Source: Actinophytocola sp050699935
GTDB lineage: Bacteria; Actinomycetota; Actinomycetes; Mycobacteriales; Pseudonocardiaceae
Assembly: GCF_050699935.1 (NCBI RefSeq)
Contig: NZ_JBOHGB010000013.1
Location: 1-64,000, forward strand
DNA length: 64,000 nt
Direction of reading: 5' to 3'
Shown here: piece by piece, positions 32,764-40,183 of the stretch
Position numbering within the stretch: the first letter of the stretch is position 1
How the letters are laid out: each line of letters starts with the position of its first letter
Position numbers and translations under genes: made by a program
Notes under the pieces: model-generated
Database searches by the model: none
The model's input: the letters and a program-made list of their open reading frames with translations, nothing else
Told to the model about the DNA's origin: nothing

Positions 32764-34263
32764 TCAGTAGCCGAACTTCGCCAGGTAGCGCTCCCAGCCC
32801 CGCTGAGTCCGCATGCCGCGCTCCACGTCGTCGGCGGAGAAGAAGCGAAGCGGGTCCACCTCATCCACGGCGTACGACGGACGCTGGAACTGGTCCCGCA
32901 TTCCAAACGGGACGGTCGCGTCAATGATCAGCCCGCCAGCGAAGCGTCCGCCGTCGTGCGTCGGCTGGAAGTTCTGGCCCAGGCCGCCCTCGAGAGTCCG
33001 GTGGACGTCCCGCGCCGGGTCGACTCTGGTCGTGAGCGCCCACATCACGTCGTCCAACTGGTAGATGTCGATGTCGTCGTCGACCGCTATCGCGATCTTC
33101 ATCCCCCGCGACGACGCCATGGCCGCGGTCAGCAGGTTGACCTGCGCACCCTCGTCCCTGGCCCGGATCTTGCGGGTCTGGAACACCGCTCCGCCCCAGT
33201 CCGTCATCGGCCAGGGGATCCGCACGTCGGTGCAGAAGCCCGGACTCAGGCGCTCGGCCAGCTCCATGAAGGCGGCCTCGCGGGTCCAGGTCGTCATCAG
33301 GTGCACGTCCTTCATGTGGACGCCCAGCGCGTGGTAGATCGGCCGCTCCGCACGGCTGGTCACCGCGGTGGCGGTGAACTTGTAGGTCCGGTATGCCTTG
33401 CCCATGTAGCCGGCCCACTCCGGGTGGAAGGGGTGCTTGCCCTGGACCTGCTCGGCCTCGGCGGCCTCGCTCTCCCAGATCTTCTCGGTGGTCTCCAGGT
33501 AGCCCTCGATGACCCACTCCGCCTCGGCCACGGCAAGCGCGTCGACGGTGCGGGCGCGGACCACGTCCACGGGGGCGCCTTGGAGGCCACCCGCCACCCC
33601 GAGCTCGTCGGCTCCAGCCGGCAGCACCATGTTCATGAAGCCGGCGCTGGCCATGACCACGACCGAGGGCGGCACTCCGATGTTGATCGTCATCGGGATG
33701 GGGCCGCGGCGGTACCACTCGGTGGCCACCATGTCGCAGTGCGACCCGGGGGCCATCTGGAAGCTGGCGACGTTGGGGCCACGGAAGTTCATGCGGTTGT
33801 ACCCCACGTGACTGCCGCCCCAGAAGTGATCGCCGCTGAGCAGTGTGACACCGCCGCCCAGAGTCCGGCCCGGGTCCTGACGGGTGTGGGAGACCATGGG
33901 GATGTGCGACCACACGTCGACGTCGCCTTCGACGACCACTTCCTGGACCGGGGCGTCCTCGACGAGGCGAGGCGGTAGTGGACGGCGGAGCGCGGAGCGC
34001 ATGCGCCGCTTGAACTCATGGGTGTCCTCGACCCCGAAAAGCCGAGCCAGCCGTTCCTCGGTCGCCGTCAGGTTCGTGACCATCCGGGCCTCTGGGTAAC
34101 CGACGACGTTGTCGAAGAGCAGCGCGGCTCCGCCATCGAAGATCTTCTGCAGGGCAACGATCTCGATGTCGGGATCGACCGGATGGTCGGTCGTCATCAG
34201 TTCGTCTAGCTCGCGTACCGCGCGGATCGCCCCGCGCAGGCTGGTCGCGGCGGGCTCGCCCAT
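32764..34263 (-). CDS. UbiD-family (de)carboxylase
   Basis: A 499-residue protein from ATG 34263 with AAGGAAAG upstream. UbiD-type segments run throughout: GGAALLFDNVVGYPEARMVT, DVDVWSHIPMVSHTRQDPGR, GGGVTLLSGDH, VATEWYRRGPIPMTINIGVP and KIAIAVDDDIDIYQLDDVMW. UbiD enzymes use prenylated FMN, made by UbiX, for reversible decarboxylation of aromatic or unsaturated acids. It is first in the operon and divergent from a PadR repressor gene; PadR proteins classically control phenolic-acid decarboxylases. The reaction direction and substrate are not visible. Confidence 0.9.
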   Translation of the reverse strand: MGEPAATSLRGAIRAVRELDELMTTDHPVDPDIEIVALQKIFDGGAALLFDNVVGYPEARMVTNLTATEERLARLFGVEDTHEFKRRMRSALRRPLPPRLVEDAPVQEVVVEGDVDVWSHIPMVSHTRQDPGRTLGGGVTLLSGDHFWGGSHVGYNRMNFRGPNVASFQMAPGSHCDMVATEWYRRGPIPMTINIGVPPSVVVMASAGFMNMVLPAGADELGVAGGLQGAPVDVVRARTVDALAVAEAEWVIEGYLETTEKIWESEAAEAEQVQGKHPFHPEWAGYMGKAYRTYKFTATAVTSRAERPIYHALGVHMKDVHLMTTWTREAAFMELAERLSPGFCTDVRIPWPMTDWGGAVFQTRKIRARDEGAQVNLLTAAMASSRGMKIAIAVDDDIDIYQLDDVMWALTTRVDPARDVHRTLEGGLGQNFQPTHDGGRFAGGLIIDATVPFGMRDQFQRPSYAVDEVDPLRFFSADDVERGMRTQRGWERYLAKFGY

Positions 34264-34310
34264 GCTTTCCTTACCCTCACTTAGCGTGCACCGGAATAAT
34301 GTCATGGCCA

Positions 34311-34326
34311 GTCATCTGCCGATGAC
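34311..34326. promoter_or_regulatory. Inverted repeat, probable PadR operator
   Basis: GTCATC-TGCC-GATGAC is a perfect 6-bp inverted repeat with a 4-bp centre. It lies 48 bp upstream of the UbiD start and 97 bp upstream of the padR start. A further GTCAT lies ten bases to its left (34301-34305). The position suits repression of the UbiD operon and possible autoregulation. Confidence 0.55.
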
Positions 34327-34422
34327 CCTAACTGCGCCCGCAGGTAACTGTCAATGGCAGTACACTGCGCTGCACAACGATCCACGTCCCCAGCGCACGA
34401 CCGCATCTCACAAGGAGCCGCC

Positions 34423-34995
34423 ATGTCCCTGCGCCACATGATCTTGGGCCTGCTCGCCATCAACGACATGTCGGGCTACGACATCAAACGCGCGCTGGAC
34501 ACGTCGATCTCCTTTGTGTGGACCGCATCCGACAGCCAGATCTACCGCGAGCTACGACTCCTCGAGGAGTCGGGCGCGGTCACCTCCCGGCGCGTCGAGC
34601 AGACGACCCGGCCGGCCAAGAACGTCTACACCATCGCCCCGGCCGGCAGCGAGGATCTGAACGAGTGGCTGCTCTCGCAACTCCCAGCGACCTACATCAA
34701 TGACCCGTTCCGCGTGCGCCTGTTCTTCATCGGACTCACCAACCCACGGGGGCAGCAGCACCTTCTCGAGGCCCGCAAGGAGCAGCTCGAAAGGGAGATC
34801 GAGCGCTGGGAGTCGCGTCTGACGACGTTCGCCGAGGTCTCGAAGAGTCGCCACCCCGAGGTACTGACCTGGCAGCTCGAGCTGCTCAGCCTCACCCTGG
34901 AGCAGGACCGGATCGAGCTGGCCTGGTTGACGAAACACCTCGATGGACTGCACTCGGGTGCCAAGTCCGGCAAGCGGAGCGGCTCCAGGAGTTGA
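34423..34995 (+). CDS. PadR-family transcriptional regulator
   Basis: A 190-residue protein from ATG 34423 with AAGGAG upstream. The N-terminal winged helix is typical: HMILGLLAINDMSGYDIKRA, then DSQIYRELRLLEESGAVTSR and PAKNVYTIAPAGSEDLNEWL. The C-terminal half is a helical dimerisation region (REIERWESRLTTFAEVSK onward). Members repress phenolic-acid or efflux genes and release DNA on binding an aromatic ligand. Its gene is divergent from the UbiD operon, so it is probably the pathway's substrate-responsive switch. Confidence 0.9.
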   Translation: MSLRHMILGLLAINDMSGYDIKRALDTSISFVWTASDSQIYRELRLLEESGAVTSRRVEQTTRPAKNVYTIAPAGSEDLNEWLLSQLPATYINDPFRVRLFFIGLTNPRGQQHLLEARKEQLEREIERWESRLTTFAEVSKSRHPEVLTWQLELLSLTLEQDRIELAWLTKHLDGLHSGAKSGKRSGSRS

Positions 34996-35029
34996 GGTGT
35001 GCCGGCCGATGCGGGATGTCTTCATCCGC

Positions 35030-35640
35030 TACCTCACGGAACGTCAGGCCGCAATGGACCACGTTCGATCGTGGCTGCCGGTGACGGCGATGGGCCGCCG
35101 GTTGGGGGAGGCGCAGCCAATGGCGGACACCGTGTCCGCATGACCGGAGAGAGTGGTGCGCAATGATGGCGCGGTCTGGCTTCCGGTACATCGGCGGGGC
35201 CGCAGGTTGACCGGGGGCTGGTCAAGTGGGCCGGCCAGGGAGGTGGCGCCGTAGCGGGCGGCGTCCACCAGCAGGATTTCGCGACGCTCCTGCGGTGTGC
35301 GCTGTCCATCGCTTCCGATCGATCGTCGGTAGACGGCCGCGGCTGACCGTGCGGGGACGGACTGGGCGACTATGTGGTTCGCCGCACCGGCGGGTCCCGG
35401 TCGTCGTGTTGCCCTTTCTCGCGCGCCGCCGGTTTCCCTTCGCCGCGGCGGTGGCGGTCTGGCCGGTGGGGATCGCACTGTCGTCGACGGCCGGGTGACG
35501 GTGTTCACGATCAGCGTCTTATGGTGGCCTCGTTCCTGCTCGGCAACGTCGGCGACACCGTCCGAGCGCGGCGCGGGCTGGCGGCCGTGCTCGGCGGGAG
35601 CGCGATTGTCGCCTTCCACATTCAGGATCCTGCGGGCCGA
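35030..35640 (-). pseudogene. Decayed region with a WD40-repeat remnant
   Basis: This 650-bp stretch has no intact gene. On the minus strand near 35045-35150 the frame reads LSGHADTVSAIGCASPNRRP followed by IAVTGSHDRT. That is one blade of a WD40 propeller with the expected G-H ... G-S-x-D spacing, which then ends in a stop. The rest shows only broken coding in several frames. It is probably the tail of a large STAND/WD40 gene that was deleted. Confidence 0.5.
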
Positions 35641-35646
35641 CTCTGG

Positions 35647-35973
35647 TCACCGTTTGCGGAGGATGCCGCCGTCCTGCGGCTCGTCGTCGTCCCAGTCGGA
35701 CTGGTCCGGTTGGGACGACGCCTCGCCCGCGCACGCGCGCTCGATCAACGCCTGCGTCTGCTCGGCGACCACGGCGTTGATGTCTTGCACTTCCGGCAGG
35801 TCCTCGGCGTTCCCGTCGGCGATCTCCGCCCAGGTCGCCTCGCCGTGACGCACCGCTCTGGCCAGGCGACGCAGGTACTCGGGAGCGCCGGTCGCCTCGG
35901 TGGCCAGCCGCAACGTCTCGGCGCTGACGCGGCGATACGGCGGCAGGACACCGCCTTCCTCGGCGGCCGTCAT
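35647..35973 (-). CDS. Hypothetical acidic protein, last gene of T7SS-substrate operon 2
   Basis: A 108-residue protein from ATG 35973, overlapping the stop of the gene before it (ATGA). It is helical in its first 80 residues (LRLATEATGAPEYLRRLARA, then VQDINAVVAEQTQALIE) and has an acidic tail (SDWDDDEPQDGG). It has no signal or membrane segment. Coupling to a T7SS substrate suggests a cytoplasmic accessory or immunity role. Family not recognised. Confidence 0.6.
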   Translation of the reverse strand: MTAAEEGGVLPPYRRVSAETLRLATEATGAPEYLRRLARAVRHGEATWAEIADGNAEDLPEVQDINAVVAEQTQALIERACAGEASSQPDQSDWDDDEPQDGGILRKR

Positions 35974-36479
35974 GCCGCTCCCTGGTCCCGCGGCGCGGCC
36001 GCCAACGTGGCCAGGAAGCGCTCGAAGTCCCGTACCACCGCTGGCGCCTGGTCCTCCGTCGAGGTCAGCACGATCTTGAGCAGGGCCTGCTTCGCGGCGT
36101 CCGTGGCGTCCCGCAACGTCACGAAGAAATGCACTTGGACCAAGCCGCGGCGGACTCCGCCGGCTGTCGTCGTCAGGTGCAGACGCTGGGTCAACCCCGG
36201 CGCGGCAGTGGAGCCGAACTCGGTCCGATGTGTCACGGAGACGCTAGCGCCTCGCGCCAGTGCACGCACCGACGCCTCGGCGACCTCGGCCAGCGACGAC
36301 TCCGGTCGCTTCGGTTGGGCCGCGATGGTGATGTTGGGAGTGAAGCCGCGTGCGGTCTCGTCGTCCTGCGGGTGGATGGCCACGAAAGCGGCCCGCGGGG
36401 CGCCGGCTCGATCGGGGTCGACCGCCGACCAGCCCTCCGGCAACCGGAACGTGATCGGGATGGGGAGCCGAGTGCTCAT
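35970..36479 (-). CDS. LpqN/DcrB-like protein in T7SS-substrate operon 2
   Basis: A 169-residue protein from ATG 36479, overlapping the T7SS-substrate stop (ATGA). The start PIPITFRLPEGWSAVDPD, then RGFTPNITIAAQ, then LTQRLHLTTTAGGVRRGLVQ and a long C-terminal helix match the MOG1/PsbP-like fold of LpqN/LpqT and DcrB proteins. No signal peptide is present, unlike lipoprotein LpqN. Similar folds occur as accessory proteins around actinobacterial T7SS substrates. It parallels the 151-residue protein in the first module. Confidence 0.6.
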   Translation of the reverse strand: MSTRLPIPITFRLPEGWSAVDPDRAGAPRAAFVAIHPQDDETARGFTPNITIAAQPKRPESSLAEVAEASVRALARGASVSVTHRTEFGSTAAPGLTQRLHLTTTAGGVRRGLVQVHFFVTLRDATDAAKQALLKIVLTSTEDQAPAVVRDFERFLATLAAAPRDQGAA

Positions 36480-37807
36480 CGCAGTGGTCCGTTGAGGATG
36501 TCCTCGAACCTGCCGATGATCCCGCCGTCGTTGACGTACTCGACGATGGACTCGTTCAGCTCGTCGACGTCGACCGTGACCTCCCAGCCCCATTCACCAC
36601 CGACCCCGAGCACGGCGGCCACCTCGCCACCGATGACGAACCGGCCGTCGTCGAACGACAACTCGACGCTGCCCTCTGCGCCGATGCCGGCGCGCAGCTC
36701 GCCGTTGGCGCCCACGGTGATCCCGTCGACCTCCACCTCGGCGACGCCGCCCACGCTGGCCCCGGCGAACGCCCCGCCCTCGATCGCCAGGCCGTCCGGC
36801 CCGAGCGTCAGGCTCGCCTCGGCCTCGGCTCCAACGGCGGCTTCGGCGCTCGCGCTGGCCTCGACGCCTCCGATCGTGATCGATCCCTCGGCGTCGACGC
36901 GCACTCCGACGCCGGCATGCGCGTTCGCCGCGAGGCCGTCGCTGGACAAGGTGATCCCCGCTCCGGCGTCCGCGCCGACGGTGACGCCGACCGAGCCCTC
37001 GAGCCGCACGTCGCCGAGTTCGATGGTGCCGTCGGCGGACGTCTCGAACAGGTTGGCCTCGACGCTGACGTCCCATTCGGCCAGCGTCGCCCTGATGCTC
37101 GGCGCGTCGTCCGGGTTCGCCGTGGGCTGCTGCTCGCCGAACTCCGTCTCCGAGACGCTGCCGTCGAGGAACTGGCCCTCGGTGCGGCTGACGGAGGCCT
37201 CGCCGTGCTCGGTGAGGTGCTGGCTCGCCGCCACGGCGGCCTGGACCAGCCACGCCGGGGCGTCGTCGCCGGTCCCGCTCTCCGCCGCGATCGTGTCGGC
37301 GGTCTCCTGCGACACCCGGGCGAGCTGCTCGCGTGCGTCACGGAGGATGGCCTGGGCTTCGTCGCGGTAGGGAGCGCTCACGGTGGCCGGGTCCGGAGGC
37401 GGCGGAGTCCCGGAGACCGTGACGTTCGGGTCCTGCTGGGCCGATTCGGACGCCGCCGCGGCTTCCGCCTCCTTGACGTCGGCCAGCGCCCACTGCGCGA
37501 TGGCCTCCTCGGCGTGCCGCTGCGCCGTGCGGACGGCGTCGGCGTAGTCGTGCAACGTCCGCTTCACGTGCAGGGTGGCGAGGCGGGCCTCGTGCCAGCG
37601 CTCCGCCTCCGGCGTGAACCGCTCCCAGAATGCCTCGGCGCCGTCGCCGGACCAGCCCGGTGTGTCGACTGCCTTGATCGCTTCGTAGGTGTCGAGCAGC
37701 GTGATGCTGGTGTCGTGTGTGGCCTCGGCATCGAACGCGATCGCGTCCGGGATACCGGGAATCAGTTCGCTCGCCACGGTCGTCGCGCCGAGCTCCTTCA
37801 CCTCCAC
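36476..37807 (-). CDS. Putative T7SS-exported protein with repetitive C-terminal domain
   Basis: A 443-residue acidic protein. Residues 1-130 form an ESX/WXG-type helical hairpin (TPGWSGDGAEAFWERFTPEA at the turn). Helices continue to about 215. From about 235 to 410 there are repeated short beta-type units with glycine, alanine and glutamate (GITLSSDGLAANAHAGVGV, SITIGGVEASASAEAAVG, SLTLGPDGLAIEGGAFAG), like a beta-solenoid. It is probably secreted with the EspC-like protein encoded just before it (seven-base gap). The repeats suggest a surface or fibrous role; no toxin motif is seen. Confidence 0.65.
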   Translation of the reverse strand: MEVKELGATTVASELIPGIPDAIAFDAEATHDTSITLLDTYEAIKAVDTPGWSGDGAEAFWERFTPEAERWHEARLATLHVKRTLHDYADAVRTAQRHAEEAIAQWALADVKEAEAAAASESAQQDPNVTVSGTPPPPDPATVSAPYRDEAQAILRDAREQLARVSQETADTIAAESGTGDDAPAWLVQAAVAASQHLTEHGEASVSRTEGQFLDGSVSETEFGEQQPTANPDDAPSIRATLAEWDVSVEANLFETSADGTIELGDVRLEGSVGVTVGADAGAGITLSSDGLAANAHAGVGVRVDAEGSITIGGVEASASAEAAVGAEAEASLTLGPDGLAIEGGAFAGASVGGVAEVEVDGITVGANGELRAGIGAEGSVELSFDDGRFVIGGEVAAVLGVGGEWGWEVTVDVDELNESIVEYVNDGGIIGRFEDILNGPLR

Positions 37808-37814
37808 GGCCGGC

Positions 37815-38129
37815 TCACCCGCCCGCTACCGTGGAGAGCGACTGCTCGGTCTCGGCCTCGCGCACATCATAGGCATCGGCGGACGCCGTCAGCACGTTGC
37901 CCGCGGAGTCAGCGCGGGCCGACAACAGGCCGATGGCGACCCGCCACGTGGCGCAGAACCGCGCGAAGTTGGCATGCACATCGCCGACCCCGTAGGCATC
38001 GCCGCCGCTCGTCGACAGATCCACACGGTCGGCGGGCACGACGGCTTCCGCGACCTTGTCAGCGGCATCCCGCAGCACCGCGGTATCTACCCGATACCCC
38101 TGCCCGTCATCACCCACACCCGTCCCCAT
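37815..38129 (-). CDS. EspC/WXG100-like T7SS protein
   Basis: A 104-residue protein with the short helical-hairpin pattern of the EspC/WXG100 group (YRVDTAVLRDAADKVAEAV, a central turn with GDVHANFARFCATW, and a second helix LLSARADSAGNVLTASADAY). It is the first gene of a four-gene operon with a larger secretion-type protein, an LpqN-like protein and a small acidic protein. It is probably the co-secreted partner of the 443-residue protein. Confidence 0.7.
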   Translation of the reverse strand: MGTGVGDDGQGYRVDTAVLRDAADKVAEAVVPADRVDLSTSGGDAYGVGDVHANFARFCATWRVAIGLLSARADSAGNVLTASADAYDVREAETEQSLSTVAGG

Positions 38130-38510
38130 TCTCTAAAACCTCGGAAAGCCGCGGACGTCGCACGGCTGATGTCCACTGCGTCCTGACTGCTGTGGCGACA
38201 GCAATGTTGACACAATGTGTCCGCACAACAGTCCACTTCACATGGTTCGAGCACAGGAACTTGCCTACGCAAACCTTGGCTTGGGTCGACGGCATCGACC
38301 ACCTGACCAACGCCGTCCGAGACGCGGCCACGGACCTCGGCGATCAGGGCATGCCCATGGACGATCGCACGACCCGGTCCCGCGGAGCAGCCCTTCCGTT
38401 CGACCGCATACACGAACGGTCCTTCTCGCCCATTGATTTCATCGTAGAAAAGGCGACAAATTTGCGATCGTTAGGCTGAATATCGATATCGTCCACTTGC
38501 CGCGCGAGAT
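38130..38510. other. Intergenic stretch without a supported gene
   Basis: This stretch must contain the promoter of the EspC-like operon near its left end. Its GC content is lower than the flanks. I see no protein-like reading frame, repeat or RNA gene in it. Confidence 0.4.
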
Positions 38511-39190
38511 TCAGGAAACTCTCGACTGCGGACCATTGCGCGACCGCGGGAGGCGCCCGACGACGAACGGCGGCATCCCGGCGCACGCGCACACACTGAT
38601 CACCGTGGTGCCGCGGCAGCGGGTGCTGGAGATCCGGTGGGAGTCCGACCAGCGATGCGAGCCGTGCGTGATCTCGCTGGACACGACGCTCAACGCGGCC
38701 ACGCAGGCCAGCGTGTCCACGGCCGTCCGCGTCCCGGTGACCCTGCGCAGGTAACGCTCGACGTTGGCCAGGCGGGGGTCCTGGAGGAACACGACGTCCT
38801 CACCGAGTTCGGAGGTCAACCTGGTCTTACCGACGCCCGGCACCCCGACCAGCACCACGTCGGCCCCGGTCGCAACCCTGCGCAACTACGCGCACGCGCA
38901 ACGCCCGAACTCCGACGGGCTGACCGGACGAGACCGTGCCGGACGGACATCGGCATCCGTTCGAGGACTGCACTCCGCCTGGCTGCCGGCGACAGCTTGC
39001 CCAGATCGCCTGGCACGCACAGGCAGGTCCGAGAGAAAGGTCATCGCGCGAACCTGCGACCACGTGACGCCGAAGAGCGTCAGTAGATCCTCGCCGCGCT
39101 CAACGTCGATCGGGCCGAGCAGGTGTCCCGGGTCCGCACCACTGAGCCCGGCCCTCACGAGGAGGGACAGGGCTTCTGACGCGAAGACAG
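38511..39190 (-). pseudogene. Remnant of a P-loop ATPase gene
   Basis: Minus-strand fragments in different frames line up as pieces of one ATPase. They are LLTLFGVTWSQVRA near 39060; PGDLGKLSPAARRSAVLERM near 38970; and GADVVLVGVPGVGKTRLTSE, a clear Walker A, near 38850, followed by PRLANVERYLRRV. Frame breaks separate them and no full ORF remains. It adjoins the tRNA fragment, suggesting loss of part of an integrated element. Confidence 0.5.
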
Positions 39191-39191
39191 G

Positions 39192-39246
39192 TGGTGGGCG
39201 ATACTGGGGTCGAACCGGTGACCCCTACCGTGGCAACGTAGATCAA
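39192..39246 (-). tRNA. 3' half of a tRNA-Gly(GCC)-like gene, likely an attachment-site remnant
   Basis: On the minus strand the sequence runs through an anticodon loop TTGCCAC (anticodon GCC) within a stem CTACG/GGTAG, a T-arm ACCGG-TTCGACC-CCAGT, and an acceptor strand ATCGCCC-A-CCA ending at 39192. The matching 5' half (GGGCGAT, D-arm) is absent upstream, so it is not a working tRNA. Integrative elements of actinomycetes often insert at tRNA 3' ends and leave such a copy (attL/attR). Confidence 0.6.
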
Positions 39247-39419
39247 CAAGTGTGCTGACCTGCAGAAGCACGCCTTCTGCAGCTCAGCGTACGTCGGTTC
39301 AGAGCAGTCGCTCCCAGGCTCGCGTGGCGGCGAGCGGCCGAACCACCGCCGCGTCGTCCTTATCGGCATGTGCGATGTACGTGTTGACTGACTCGGACGC
39401 CGTTCCTGAGCGGCCGTAC

Positions 39420-40017
39420 CAAGATCCGGTCGCTCGCCGAAGGCTCGCCGGGGCGGTCGAGGCGATCGCCGGCGCCTCGACCACGAGGATTACCGACGCG
39501 TTGGAGTACCAGGTGTTCAAGCTGACCGGTGCGGAGGGCCGGATGGCGCGCACGGAGGAGATCGCCGACGGCCTGATCAAGCTCGGCCCGCTCACAATCG
39601 CCGATGGCGTTCGAGGGTTTCACGCCGAAAGTCCCGCGCATAGCCGTGGTCGCACCCAAGCGGTTCCACGGCGCGGTCGAGGGCCTTATGAGCAGCTTCC
39701 GCAACGGCGTCCGAGGGGCGAAGGCGTTCTCCCAGGGTTTCGTACGCAAGTACCGGCTGACCGACTGCACCCTCCGCTTCACCACCTTCGACGGCGACGT
39801 GTGCGACTGGCAATGCCAGCCCGTACCTGGTGGCCAAGTCGACCTTCATGCGCCAGGGCGTGTCTGTACGGGAGTTCCAGGTCGAAACATCCACCGGGAC
39901 GACATCGCCCACCCGCTCAACACGATGGCGTTGGCCTGCTATGCCAAGCTCGGCGGCACACCCTGTGTAGTCAGTGTGCCGCGTCGCCGGGTGATGGACG
40001 CGATCAGCGTCCATTAG
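39420..40017 (+). pseudogene. Piwi/Argonaute-like protein remnant
   Basis: Plus-strand fragments in shifting frames resemble the C-terminal Piwi part of prokaryotic Argonautes. They are VPRIAVVAPKRFHGAVEGLM (about 39630), FSQGFVRKYRLTDCTLRF (about 39730), then in another frame SPYLVAKSTFMRQGVSVREF (about 39825), and in the first frame again LNTMALACYAKLGGTP (about 39920). The last piece is the usual end motif of this family (N-x-x-x-L-A-x-Y-A-K-L-G-G-x-P-W), here with Cys for Trp. At least two frameshifts make it non-functional. The N-terminal part is lost. Confidence 0.6.
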
Positions 40018-40141
40018 TTGCCGGTTGCGACGACGTGCGGCCGGCAGGTCGGGTGCGTGGGTGCCGTGGCGTCATCGAGGTCCACCCGTCCATGAGGCGT
40101 TGCAACGAGCCCCGCTTCGAGTCGAGCGGCCAGTCTTGTAC

Positions 40142-40173
40142 TTGACCTTGGGGTGCACACCAACCTTTAGGGT
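40142..40173 (+). promoter_or_regulatory. MerR-type metal-responsive promoter
   Basis: TTGACC (40142-40147) and TAGGGT (40168-40173) are separated by 20 bp, the overlong spacing characteristic of MerR-regulated promoters. The spacer contains TTGGGGTGCACACCAA (40148-40163), a palindrome with one mismatched central pair. It lies 10 bp before the P1B ATPase start. The regulator gene is not in the window. Confidence 0.75.
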
Positions 40174-40183
40174 CGCAGGTTCA

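Noticed and set aside
37000..38479. Plus-strand open frame of 520 codons opposite the T7SS operon
   Set aside because: It is antisense to the EspC-like and repetitive substrate genes and shows no protein-like pattern.
39192..39300. Complete tRNA-Gly gene
   Set aside because: The 3' half is convincing but no GGGCGAT 5' acceptor strand or D-arm is found within 100 bp, so I treat it as an attachment-site fragment.
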